Below are positions 22,562-30,130 of a stretch of 30,130 nt of DNA, one piece after another (positions within the stretch are counted from its first letter, which is position 1; each line of letters begins with the position of its first letter). The notes below the pieces were generated by a model, which saw nothing but the letters and a program-made list of their open reading frames with translations, was not told the origin of the DNA and ran no database searches. The stretch covers positions 1 through 30,130 of the forward strand of contig JAWAYL010000010.1 of assembly GCA_038818725.1 (NCBI GenBank), written 5' to 3'. This DNA is from JACIWB01 sp038818725. GTDB lineage: Archaea; Thermoplasmatota; E2; UBA202; JdFR-43. The position numbers were made by a program, and so were the translations under genes.

Positions 22562-23926
22562 ATGAAAAAAATAATTGTAATTGTTGCAATGTTTATCCTG
22601 TTAATTCCGTCAAATTATTCAAGCGTTGTAGAAGTAAATAATTTTCCATCGAGTGAGGATATTATTTCCTTTTTTTACGAATTTAAGAATAAATTAAAAG
22701 AAGAAAATTTTTTTATTGAGGAAAATGACATTCCAGAGATTATAATTGAGGAAAATGACATTCAGCTTTTAGAAAACAGCTCTTTATGCCTTTTTGAAGC
22801 GATAAGAGAATTCTATGAAGCTATTGGAATAGAATATGAAGAGAGCAAGATAAAAGAATTTGTAAATGCTTTGAATTTTAATGATATGGAAAATTTTGCG
22901 ATTTCTTCAATAATTTATTCATATACAAAAACAATTAAATCAAAAGATAATGAGGAAAAAAATCAAAATATTTTTTCTACAATTGAAGAAGTGAGGAAAT
23001 ACTCGTTTTTACTCATGAATTCAAATTTTCAGGAAACAAAATCTGATTGTTATGGGAAAATAATTTTTGGAGGAAACAAAATGGATTTTTACGAAAACTA
23101 TATTTTTATAATTGATTTTGGAGGAGATGATATTTATAATGAAGGAAAATCTTCCTTTATTCTTGATTTAAAAGGAAATGATAGGTATGAAAAAAGGCAA
23201 TCGGAAAATGGATATACATTTTTATTTGATATCGAAGGAAATGACATTTATAACAATGCTTGCTATTCAAATAAAAGTTTTTCATTTTTATTTGATTTAA
23301 AAGGAAATGATATATATTATAATCAAACATGCGTTGCATATGAAAATGGAACATCATTTTTTATTGATTTTTCTGGAAATGATTTGTATGAAGGGAAAGA
23401 TTATAGCCAATCATTTTCTTCAAATGGAGTTTCTTTACTCATTGATGTTTTTGGAGATGATGTCTATATCTCCTCTTCTTATTCTCAGTCTTCCTCGCTA
23501 TATGGTTTTTCTGGACTTATTGATGTTTATGGAAAAGATATTTTTTACTCATTAAACTCCTCTCAATCATATGCGGATGGCATTACTTCATTTTCTTTTT
23601 TCATAAATTTTTTTGGAGAAGATTTTTATAGCTCTGGAAATTATTCTCAGGGATATGCAAATGGCGGGTCAGCCATATTTTTTGATTTTAATGGCGACGA
23701 TGCATATGAAGTAAAACATTATAGCCAGAGTTGCTCTATCTTTGGTATAGCAATTTTTGCAGATACTGGAGGAAAAAATAATTTTTCATATGGTTTATTT
23801 TGTCAAGGTAAAAAATTGGGAGGTATATCTTTATTCATGGATAAATTAGATTTCAATGAGGAATTAATTGGTATAATTCAAAATTTAAAAAGCAATATCT
23901 GGAAATTCCTTTCTTATTTTTTCTAA
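22562..23926 (+). CDS. Secreted beta-solenoid protein with about ten GxDxY repeats
   Basis: ATG 22562 gives 454 residues with a signal peptide (MKKIIVIVAMFILLIPSNYS); TTG 22523 in the same frame is less likely. Residues about 25-165 are acidic and helical. From about 180 to 427 there are ten tandem repeats of the form hhhhDhxGxDxYxxxxYSQSxxxxG, for example FLFDLKGNDIYYN and LLIDVFGDDVYIS. The repeat period is 18-20 residues at first and 26-27 later. The G-(N/D)-D-x-Y turns resemble calcium-binding RTX-like turns, so a calcium-stabilised beta-roll or solenoid is likely. No enzymatic motif is seen. The 3' 42 bp overlap purB. The function is unknown; surface binding is plausible. Confidence 0.82.
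   Translation: MKKIIVIVAMFILLIPSNYSSVVEVNNFPSSEDIISFFYEFKNKLKEENFFIEENDIPEIIIEENDIQLLENSSLCLFEAIREFYEAIGIEYEESKIKEFVNALNFNDMENFAISSIIYSYTKTIKSKDNEEKNQNIFSTIEEVRKYSFLLMNSNFQETKSDCYGKIIFGGNKMDFYENYIFIIDFGGDDIYNEGKSSFILDLKGNDRYEKRQSENGYTFLFDIEGNDIYNNACYSNKSFSFLFDLKGNDIYYNQTCVAYENGTSFFIDFSGNDLYEGKDYSQSFSSNGVSLLIDVFGDDVYISSSYSQSSSLYGFSGLIDVYGKDIFYSLNSSQSYADGITSFSFFINFFGEDFYSSGNYSQGYANGGSAIFFDFNGDDAYEVKHYSQSCSIFGIAIFADTGGKNNFSYGLFCQGKKLGGISLFMDKLDFNEELIGIIQNLKSNIWKFLSYFF
22715..22763 (+). repeat. 30-bp in-frame tandem duplication in the solenoid gene
   Basis: ATTGAGGAAAATGACATTC occurs at 22715-22733 and again at 22745-22763, giving two IEENDI units ten codons apart. The identity at DNA level suggests a recent duplication. 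Confidence 0.7.
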
Positions 23927-25207
23927 GGTAAATTCAACTATTTTTTCCGCATTTCCATAATAATCTCCTACTTCATCAATTATCTCAGCAATTTCTTTGC
24001 TAACAACTTCTTTTAACTCAACATTTTTTTGCCTTGCTTCCATTGCATATTTTCTCATCAATTCGTGCGCCTCTTGCCTTCCCATTCCTTTTTCAACAAG
24101 TTTCATCATTATTGCTTCGCTCAATATAGCTCCTTTAGTTATTTCAATGTTTTCCCTCATTTTTGATGTATTTACCCTTAATTTTGAAAAAACATCCCTC
24201 ATCTTATATATTATCCAGTCGGTTAGAATAAGAGAATGAGGGATTATGAATCTTTCAGACGAGGAATTGCATAAATCTCTTTCATGCCACTGAATTGCAT
24301 TTTCCCAAGCCGGCAAAAGATTGCTTCTTATTAATCTTGCAAGCCCACATATCTGTTCGCATGTAACTGGATTTCTTTTATGAGGCATTGTTGATGAACC
24401 AACCTGTTTTTCTTCAAAGAGTTCCTCCACTTCAGCAATTTCTGTTCTTTGCAAATTCCTTATTTCTGTTGCAAATTTTTCTATAGATGTTGCAACATTT
24501 GCAAGAAATGATAAAAGTTCAACATATCTATCTCTTCCAACAATTTGAGTTGATGGAATTTCTGCCTTTAAATTTAATTCTTTCATTACAAATTCCTGCA
24601 ATTCAAAGAATTTATCTCCAAAAGATGCTCCTGTTCCAACCGCTCCTGACATCTTTCCATATGAAATTTCTTCTCTAACTTTCCTCAATCTATTTATGTG
24701 ACGGAGCAATTCATCTGCAAAAACAGCCATTTTAAGTCCAAATGTTATTGGCAACGCATGTTGTCCATGAGTTCGTCCAATCATAATAGATTTCTTATGC
24801 CTCAAAGCTAGTTTTGAAAGAGTGGCAAGAAGCTTTATCAATTCTTTTTCAATTATATTTAATGCATCTCTTATTTGCAAGGCATTTGCAGTGTCAACTA
24901 TATCATAGGAAGTGGCGCCAAGATGCACATATTTTCCATATTTACATATTTCAGAAAGAGCCTTTACCATCGCCATTACATCATGTCCTATTTCCTTTTC
25001 TATTTCCTTAACTCTTTCAATTTTGACATATTTAAGATTTGCTTTCTTTTCTATTTCATCGGCAGCCTCTTCTGGTATATTTCCTAAAAAAGCATGTGCT
25101 CTTGCAAGTTTTGCTTCTACTTTAAGCCAATATGAAAGCCTGCTCTCTTCACTGAAAATGCTTTTGATTTCTTCTCTTCCATATCTGAATTCAATCGGGC
25201 AAATCAT
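23885..25207 (-). CDS. purB: Adenylosuccinate lyase
   Basis: This enzyme splits SAICAR and adenylosuccinate in purine synthesis. The 440 residues match the archaeal/bacterial family length. Conserved parts are HLGATSYDIVDTANALQIRD, the catalytic-histidine region MIGRTHGQHALPITFG, and the fumarase signature GSSTMPHKRNP. The C-terminal MKLVEKGMGRQEAHELMRK segment is also present. ATG 25207 begins MICPIEFRYGREEIKSIF, a normal N-terminus. The 106-bp spacer upstream contains a structured element (25241-25300). The 3' end overlaps the secreted solenoid gene by 42 bp. No other purine gene is adjacent. Confidence 0.96.
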   Translation of the reverse strand: MICPIEFRYGREEIKSIFSEESRLSYWLKVEAKLARAHAFLGNIPEEAADEIEKKANLKYVKIERVKEIEKEIGHDVMAMVKALSEICKYGKYVHLGATSYDIVDTANALQIRDALNIIEKELIKLLATLSKLALRHKKSIMIGRTHGQHALPITFGLKMAVFADELLRHINRLRKVREEISYGKMSGAVGTGASFGDKFFELQEFVMKELNLKAEIPSTQIVGRDRYVELLSFLANVATSIEKFATEIRNLQRTEIAEVEELFEEKQVGSSTMPHKRNPVTCEQICGLARLIRSNLLPAWENAIQWHERDLCNSSSERFIIPHSLILTDWIIYKMRDVFSKLRVNTSKMRENIEITKGAILSEAIMMKLVEKGMGRQEAHELMRKYAMEARQKNVELKEVVSKEIAEIIDEVGDYYGNAEKIVEFTLEKIRKEFPDIAF

Positions 25208-25240
25208 AGCATTATATCAGCAAATATTATTTTATTTTTT

Positions 25241-25300
25241 AGGCTTATGGTAGAAGTTGCCTCTTAGGATTTGTTTCTTGCTGAGAAGATGGCTCAGCCT
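25241..25300 (-). promoter_or_regulatory. Structured leader candidate upstream of purB
   Basis: GCTGAG (25280-25285) pairs with CTCAGC (25293-25298). AGGCT (25241-25245) pairs with AGCCT (25296-25300). The two pairings share bases 25296-25298, so they are mutually exclusive and could form a switch. It lies 34 bp before purB ATG on the minus strand. I recognise no known riboswitch. Confidence 0.3.
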
Positions 25301-25313
25301 GTCAATAACTCTA

Positions 25314-26747
25314 TTATAAAATTTTAATATACTCTATTCCATCGCTTGCTTTATTTCCAGAATAATCATATGCAATTACTTCAAAATATGATTTTTTAAT
25401 CAATGAATGAGGTAGATTAAATGAGAATGGCTCGCTATATTTCTCTCCCAAAATTTTTCCATTAACCACATATTCAACAAGAAGTAAAGCATCTTCTTTG
25501 ATTTCAATTTCCACCCTCATATTACCTATTAAAACTGTGTTTCTTGATGCCATTAATTTCTTTCCAAAAAGATAAATGTAATTTCTTTCTGGATAAATTA
25601 TTTTTACAAAAGGCTTTTCAAAATCCTCTCCATATTTTTTTCCTATGCTTATAAGCAGTAATGGCTCAAATCCTTCAAAATTCAATTTTTTATTGAGCTT
25701 GAAGTTATGAATAACATTTGCTGAAAGATTTAATGAAGTTGCCTCTAACAATAAATTCTGCCAGACCGCGCCCGCTTCATAAAACCATGCCCACGAACTG
25801 CTTGCTTTGCTTTTATTTAAATACACAAAAATTAGATTTGCATTTCTTACCCAGGGTGGCTCAATCTCATTTCTTACATCTTCTCCAATTATCACTTCAA
25901 GGGAGTGATTTTCAGGTATATAATGGAAAAAGCCTGAGAAATTTGCAAAAAATATTTCAAGAGGATAAGTAGCATGTGAGCTCGGCACAGTACGGTGGCG
26001 TTGCCCTTTCAGAAAATCAAAAAAATAAGAATAGCCATATGAAGCCCATAGCAATTGAGATATTTCTTTTTCATTCAGCTCTCCACATAAAAATGCTTCC
26101 CTATTAATTTCAATCATTGCATCAACAAGCCTTTTGCCGCCTTTTTCTGGAAATGGAAGAGATGTGTTATAAGGAGAATAGGAAAAATTGTATGGCTGGG
26201 AGGGATAGCCAATTGGCATAATGATAAGTGGCTTTTCATCTATTGGCAAGCCTATATAATGCAATTCATATGCCTTGCCAGCTGTTGTTACAGTTCCTAA
26301 ATCAAGAGAATTTGAAATAAAATATATGTTTTGGCCAACGCTCCCCATCTGAAATGCGGAGAAATTTTCATTTTTTCCAATGCTTTTATTCCATGTAAGC
26401 CCTATTTTTATATAAGCAGAATCATAATCTCCAACCCATCTAAAATCTCCTTTTCTGAAAATTTTCAAAGAATGATTTGAAGGAATATATTTATAAACTC
26501 CTTCTCTCATTATAACATAAATATTCACTGTATTGCGCATATCTATGCTTAATATCTGTGAAGTTGCCCATAAAAGAGAGGAAATGTTTTCCATCGAAAT
26601 TTCTTTTTCAGAAAATTCTCTTATTGAAGCTCTCCTTGAAATCGCATCTTCAAGAAAAATTTCAGGAAAATAGGGAGGAGGAAGTAAAATATATCCACCC
26701 GTTTGAAAAAATAATAAGAAGATTGTTAAAAACAAAACTTTTTTCAT
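25314..26747 (-). CDS. Secreted tandem SagB-type nitroreductase-like protein with Ig-like module
   Basis: 477 residues. A signal peptide lies at 1-18. Nitroreductase-like domain 1 is at about 30-195: ISRRASIREFSEKEISMENI, GVYKYIPSNHSLKI, GSVGQNIYFISNSLDLGT and IIMPIGYP. Domain 2 is at about 215-375: EKEISQLLWASYG, HRTVPSSHATYPLEIFFA, FFHYIPENHSLEVI and EAGAVWQNLLLEATSLNL. A C-terminal Ig-like module (YIYLFGKKLMASR, YFEVIAYDYSGNKA) completes it. SagB/ThcOx-type proteins are FMN oxidases normally found in the cytoplasm, often acting on azoline peptides; here both domains would be outside the cell. Flavin binding is not certain. Its ATG overlaps the stop of the small secreted gene (ATGA), so the two are coupled. 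Confidence 0.85.
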   Translation of the reverse strand: MKKVLFLTIFLLFFQTGGYILLPPPYFPEIFLEDAISRRASIREFSEKEISMENISSLLWATSQILSIDMRNTVNIYVIMREGVYKYIPSNHSLKIFRKGDFRWVGDYDSAYIKIGLTWNKSIGKNENFSAFQMGSVGQNIYFISNSLDLGTVTTAGKAYELHYIGLPIDEKPLIIMPIGYPSQPYNFSYSPYNTSLPFPEKGGKRLVDAMIEINREAFLCGELNEKEISQLLWASYGYSYFFDFLKGQRHRTVPSSHATYPLEIFFANFSGFFHYIPENHSLEVIIGEDVRNEIEPPWVRNANLIFVYLNKSKASSSWAWFYEAGAVWQNLLLEATSLNLSANVIHNFKLNKKLNFEGFEPLLLISIGKKYGEDFEKPFVKIIYPERNYIYLFGKKLMASRNTVLIGNMRVEIEIKEDALLLVEYVVNGKILGEKYSEPFSFNLPHSLIKKSYFEVIAYDYSGNKASDGIEYIKIL

Positions 26748-26974
26748 TTTATTTCGCTCATCTGAAATGCTCTTCCAAAGTATATTTCATGCGGCAAAAG
26801 ATAAGGAATTAAAAAATTTGTAACTGGGAATGGGGCAACATATGATATATTTCCGTTAAAATAAACATCCGCCTTTAATGTTCCATATGAAGCTTCTTTT
26901 AAATCGATACATACTCCGCTAAAAGAAATTCCTAAAACAAAGATGCTTGCAATAAATGCATAAATTTTTTTCAT
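26744..26974 (-). CDS. Small secreted protein coupled to the SagB-type gene
   Basis: ATG 26974 gives 76 residues starting with a signal peptide (MKKIYAFIASIFVLGISFSG). The mature part is about 56 residues with one cysteine right after the predicted cleavage region (VCIDLKEASYG) and a hydrophobic, proline-rich end (VAPFPVTNFLIPYLLPHEIY). The longer open frame to 27067 crosses the promoter and is not used. The stop shares ATGA with the start of the nitroreductase-like gene, so the two are translated together and probably act together outside the cell. It is not recognised. Confidence 0.7.
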   Translation of the reverse strand: MKKIYAFIASIFVLGISFSGVCIDLKEASYGTLKADVYFNGNISYVAPFPVTNFLIPYLLPHEIYFGRAFQMSEIK

Positions 26975-27019
26975 GTTTTTATATATATAAAAATATTTAA
27001 ATTTATTGGATTTAAAAGC

Positions 27020-27784
27020 ATGCAAATTTGTGAAATAAAAAAAATTGTAAATGAGACAAAATTTCATAAGACATTCTTCTTTTCATGCGATAAACTAAAG
27101 AATGCAAAACCTGGGCAATTTGTAATGGTATGGATACCTGGAGTTGATGAAATTCCAATGTCTTTAAGCTATATAGGGAATATGCAGGCAATAACTGTAG
27201 AAAGAGTTGGAGAAGCAACTGAAAAAATGCATCAAATGAATGAAAAAGATAAAATAGGAATAAGAGGGGCTTATGGAAATGGTTTTTCAGAAATTGGAAA
27301 AAAAGCTCTTTTTGTTGCTGGCGGAACAGGAATTGCGCCGCTTATGCCCTTAATAAGAAAATATAAAGGAGAGAAGCATGTTGTTATAGGTGCAAGAAAT
27401 AAAGATTTGCTTCTTTTTTTAGATGAAATTGAAAAAATCGCTGAGATTTATATTTCAACTGATGATGGAAGCATTGGCTTTAAAGGATTTGCAAGCCAGC
27501 TCGCTGAAAAGATTATTAAAGAAGAAAAATTTGATGTTGTATATACATGCGGACCAGAAATAATGATGAAAAAAATTCTTGATTTATGCAAAAAAAATAA
27601 AATAAGAATGCAGGCAAGTTTGGAAAGATATATGAAATGTGGGGTTGGAATATGTGATTCGTGTGCAATAGATGGATATCATGTATGTAAAGATGGACCA
27701 ATTTTTGATGGAAAAATTTTAGAGAAGATTAAAGATTTTGGAAAATTCAAAAGAAATGAGGCAGGAAAAAGAATAAAAATATAG
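27020..27784 (+). CDS. pyrK: Dihydroorotate dehydrogenase electron-transfer subunit
   Basis: An FAD- and 2Fe-2S-containing subunit that passes electrons from PyrD to NAD+ in pyrimidine synthesis. At 254 residues it is of normal length. The FAD-binding segment is EIPMSLSY, the NAD-binding segment VAGGTGIAPLMPLI (99-112), and VVYTCGPEIMMKKI follows. The cluster ligands are Cys207, Cys212, Cys215 and Cys223 in KCGVGICDSCAIDGYHVCK. pyrD is not in the window. It is divergent from the small secreted gene with a 45-bp AT-rich promoter region between them. TAG at 27782-27784 abuts the convergent DUF6485 stop without a gap. Confidence 0.94.
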   Translation: MQICEIKKIVNETKFHKTFFFSCDKLKNAKPGQFVMVWIPGVDEIPMSLSYIGNMQAITVERVGEATEKMHQMNEKDKIGIRGAYGNGFSEIGKKALFVAGGTGIAPLMPLIRKYKGEKHVVIGARNKDLLLFLDEIEKIAEIYISTDDGSIGFKGFASQLAEKIIKEEKFDVVYTCGPEIMMKKILDLCKKNKIRMQASLERYMKCGVGICDSCAIDGYHVCKDGPIFDGKILEKIKDFGKFKRNEAGKRIKI

Positions 27785-27976
27785 TTATTTCCATATTTCA
27801 ATAAATTTTTCAAAATTTCTATCATAAGTTTTTTCTATTTCTGGCGGGAAGAAGCAAGCAGGCAATTCTTTATTTCTTAAATGATATCTCAAGCATTCAC
27901 AACAAATTCCTTTTCTACTACAAGGTTCATAGGTGCAAGGGCAATTTTTTAAATTTCTCTCCTTTTTACATTCCAT
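27785..27976 (-). CDS. DUF6485 cysteine-rich protein
   Basis: 63 residues with eight cysteines, matching DUF6485: CPCTYEPCSRKGICCECLRY followed by HLRNKELPACFFP. The cysteine spacing suggests a metal site. Function is unknown. Its start overlaps the end of the Nudix gene by 11 bp, so it is the last gene of the C25-Nudix-DUF6485 run. The stop codon directly abuts the pyrK stop on the other strand. Confidence 0.85.
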   Translation of the reverse strand: MECKKERNLKNCPCTYEPCSRKGICCECLRYHLRNKELPACFFPPEIEKTYDRNFEKFIEIWK

Positions 27977-28355
27977 ATTTTATCACCTCTTCAATTATTT
28001 TTTTATGGTCAAAAGCTAAATCTGGTAAGCTATTTAAATCAAAAAATTTTGCATCAGTTGCATCATCTCCCGCTCTTGGTTCATCTTCTGATTCAAGCAG
28101 AAATACTATTGATATTACATGTCCTCTTGGATCTCTTCCAGGATCAGAATAAACTCCAAACAATTTTTTAATTCTAGCTCTCATTCCGGTTTCTTCTTTA
28201 AATTCTCTTATTATTGCTTCCTCAACTCTTTCACCATATTCAACAAATCCTCCAGGCAAAGCCCATTTATCCTTAAAAGGATCATTTCTTCTTTTTATCA
28301 GCAAAATTTTTTTATTTTTTATTAAAACACCATCTACAGCAACAGCTGGCTTCAT
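27966..28355 (-). CDS. Nudix hydrolase (ADP-ribose pyrophosphatase/MutT-like)
   Basis: 129 residues. The Nudix box is complete: GGFVEYGERVEEAIIREF followed by KEETGM, with the metal-binding glutamates in REFKEE. The N-terminal AVAVDGVLIKNKKILLIKRR and GVYSDPGRDPRGHVISIVF segments fit small archaeal ADP-ribose or nucleoside diphosphate hydrolases. The substrate cannot be fixed from sequence. Its ATG shares ATGA with the C25 protease stop, so it is translationally coupled to a secreted protease, an odd pairing with no obvious functional reason. Confidence 0.9.
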   Translation of the reverse strand: MKPAVAVDGVLIKNKKILLIKRRNDPFKDKWALPGGFVEYGERVEEAIIREFKEETGMRARIKKLFGVYSDPGRDPRGHVISIVFLLESEDEPRAGDDATDAKFFDLNSLPDLAFDHKKIIEEVIKYGM

Positions 28356-30130
28356 ATTATCAACGAAAAAACTTTTATTTTTTTCTCTGCTTTGTTTCCA
28401 ACTTCATCATATGCAATAAATTTCAGTTCATGCCATCCTAAAGAGAATTCTTTCCATATCCATGAAAATTTATTTTCATATGAAATGCTTTTCAGTTCAT
28501 TATCTATATAAAGTTCAATTTTTGTTGCATCAGCGCTTGCTTCTATTTTCATTCTTCCAATTACTATCGCAAATTTCGCATTTATTTCTAAAATTTCCTT
28601 TCCAAAAATATATATTTTTCCTTCCATTGGCTTAATAACATTTATTGAAGGAGGAGAGAAATCAAAAAGACAGTGGGCATCTGCTATGGCTGGCTTGTTT
28701 TCGGTATAATTTTCTTTTCTTAATATGCTATAAAATTCATAATAGCCTTCTTCTTCTGGCAGGAAATCAATCTCATAATCTTTTTCCATAGTGCAGTAAA
28801 TTTTCCATTTTCCTCCAAACCCAATTTTTTTCCTATAATACAAATCAACTGTTGAATTTTCCTCCACTTCAACCCAAATTTTTATAGAGCCATTTGCTTT
28901 TTCATTGCTTACATAAACTCTTGAAGTTAATGGCATTTCTGGAATTTGAATTGTTGGATCGCCAAGTAAATTATATTCATAAATAGTTAAATAATCATAC
29001 TCACTCTTAAAAGGAATTGTATTTAGATAATCTATTTTTGCTCTCGAAAAAATTTCTCCGATGCTTTTACATCCATCATAATATGCTCTGAAAAACGCTC
29101 TATCGAGATACCCAGCTAAGCCTGATTTAATTGCATTTCCCAAATATACATATGCAACCCTGCTGCTGCCAGCATATGCAATTGCTCCATGATTACTCAA
29201 AACAAATTTTTCTCCAAAGCAATCTGTTGTATCAAACTCATTTGTAGAGCAAGCCATTGCAAAAACAACTGGAAAATATTTATTTTTAAGCATGCTTAAA
29301 TCATCGATCCAGAAGCCACCGCTTTCCCATCCCATTCCATATGGATTTCCGTGAGAGGCAAAATTCACAAGTAATGCTCCTTCATTTATAAATTTTGCAA
29401 TATTAAATGCATTTGCATTTCCATCTTTTTCGTAATCATCTGTTTCATACAATCTTATTACTTTAAAATTTATGTTTTTGTTTATTTCTTCCTTTAAATA
29501 TTCTCCCTCCCTTTCAATCGTATCCCAGAAAAGTTCAACTCCAACTGCTATTGCCTTCATAGGAGGCGTAGTATAATTTATTATTTTTTCAATCGCAATA
29601 TTTAATTCATTTTCATCACTTACAGGAAGACGAGATAAATGCACATCGGGCATCAAATCAGGTTTATCATCGATTCTCTCACCATATTTTTTATCTCTAT
29701 CATTGTCCCATGAGGAAAAAGAGCCATTTGGATAATATATGTCTGCAAAATACAAATCGCAAGGAGCTTCCTTTGGGTCATCGATGGCAAGAGATGTATA
29801 TCTGACAGGAAATATATCTACATCTCCTACAAACAATACATACTTTATTCCCCATTCTTCAATTGCATTTTTAATGAAATATTTTATTTTTTCAGCATCA
29901 TCTCGTCCATATGAAGAAAAATATTTTCCACTATAAATTTCATTTAATCCAACAACTATTGTTTTTATTCCTTTGCTTTCCTTATGTTGCTTTAATGCTT
30001 CAAGCTCATTTAGCCATGCATCAGGAGAAATTATAAGGAAATCATATGTTGCTAAGCTTTCAATTTTTTCTGGCAAAACATAATCAATTTTTATGTCAAA
30101 ATCTTTAGCATGAAGAATTTCGTTTCTTAA
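28352..30130 (-). CDS. C25 (gingipain-type) cysteine protease with Ig-like module, 5' end outside window
   Basis: The frame is open to the window edge. The TTG at 30074-30076 is internal and the 18 codons upstream continue the protein, so the N-terminus (signal and propeptide) is missing here. The catalytic dyad is visible: His in NFASHGNPYG (codon 29351-29353) and Cys in FAMACSTNEF (codon 29249-29251). Upstream, YVLFVGDVDIFPVRYTS and MPDVHLSRLPV fit the C25 fold. After the protease there is a beta-sandwich, then the shared Ig-like module at the end (KIYIFGKEILEI, IELYIDNELK, LKFIAYDEVGNKAEKKI). It is an extracellular endopeptidase, consistent with growth on protein. It is coupled to the Nudix gene through ATGA. 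Confidence 0.9.
   Translation of the reverse strand, partial: LRNEILHAKDFDIKIDYVLPEKIESLATYDFLIISPDAWLNELEALKQHKESKGIKTIVVGLNEIYSGKYFSSYGRDDAEKIKYFIKNAIEEWGIKYVLFVGDVDIFPVRYTSLAIDDPKEAPCDLYFADIYYPNGSFSSWDNDRDKKYGERIDDKPDLMPDVHLSRLPVSDENELNIAIEKIINYTTPPMKAIAVGVELFWDTIEREGEYLKEEINKNINFKVIRLYETDDYEKDGNANAFNIAKFINEGALLVNFASHGNPYGMGWESGGFWIDDLSMLKNKYFPVVFAMACSTNEFDTTDCFGEKFVLSNHGAIAYAGSSRVAYVYLGNAIKSGLAGYLDRAFFRAYYDGCKSIGEIFSRAKIDYLNTIPFKSEYDYLTIYEYNLLGDPTIQIPEMPLTSRVYVSNEKANGSIKIWVEVEENSTVDLYYRKKIGFGGKWKIYCTMEKDYEIDFLPEEEGYYEFYSILRKENYTENKPAIADAHCLFDFSPPSINVIKPMEGKIYIFGKEILEINAKFAIVIGRMKIEASADATKIELYIDNELKSISYENKFSWIWKEFSLGWHELKFIAYDEVGNKAEKKIKVFSLII

Noticed and set aside
25241..25300. Purine riboswitch upstream of purB
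   Set aside because: Only a CTTCTACC-like string matches; the P1, P2 and P3 helices and the conserved core are absent.
1..30130. CRISPR arrays, rRNA, tRNA, intact insertion sequences, replication origin
   Set aside because: I looked for regular spaced repeats, conserved rRNA/tRNA segments (including TTCGAATC-type arms) and transposase motifs and saw none.

Overview
The window is AT-rich, densely coding DNA with no rRNA or tRNA that I could find. It is clearly archaeal. It carries an archaeal-type PheRS beta subunit, Alba, CDP-archaeol synthase (carS), HerA-NurA, a DUF1724/FilR1-type regulator, a tandem MgtE-like transporter and archaeal TATA boxes about 25 bp upstream of leaderless starts. 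Secreted proteins sharing one C-terminal Ig-like module, together with a C25 (gingipain-type) protease, suggest an uncultured Thermoplasmata-like lineage living on protein, such as the marine benthic group D type. That placement is inference.

Layout. 1-5900: the end of hypF, pheT, a membrane protein with a PGF-CTERM-like tail, a candidate stand-alone structured RNA, glutamate dehydrogenase, and a Mg2+-type transporter whose start codon lies in a 13-bp inverted repeat. 5888-9340: alba, then a tight minus-strand run (radical SAM, zinc protein, carS, DUF1614-RDD membrane protein), a 300-bp non-coding gap and a small membrane protein. 9386-18940: sugar nucleotidyltransferase, a secreted beta-propeller that lost its last domain, an ion transporter interrupted by TAG, a GAF/fRMsr-like protein, an unrecognised membrane-anchored protein, a cytoplasmic 7-blade propeller, a DUF1724 regulator with two candidate operators, a UbiA prenyltransferase and a PKD protein. 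18936-22526: herA-nurA with a 40-residue leader gene, and a site-2 protease. 22562-30130: a secreted beta-solenoid, purB with a structured leader, a secreted tandem SagB-type nitroreductase, pyrK, a DUF6485 protein, a Nudix hydrolase and the C25 protease, which runs off the window.

How the genes fit together. Housekeeping functions (translation, purine and pyrimidine synthesis, lipid synthesis, end resection, chromatin) alternate with secretome genes. Glutamate dehydrogenase and the secreted protease fit amino-acid fermentation, and hypF implies a NiFe hydrogenase somewhere in the genome. All seven convergent gene pairs overlap or abut at their 3' ends, so there is almost no room for separate terminators.

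The items most worth a second look are the structured RNA at 3124-3190, the inverted repeat over the MgtE-like start, the amber-interrupted transporter, the secreted SagB-type protein and the repeated GCAATWTTGC sites at the DUF1724 promoter.
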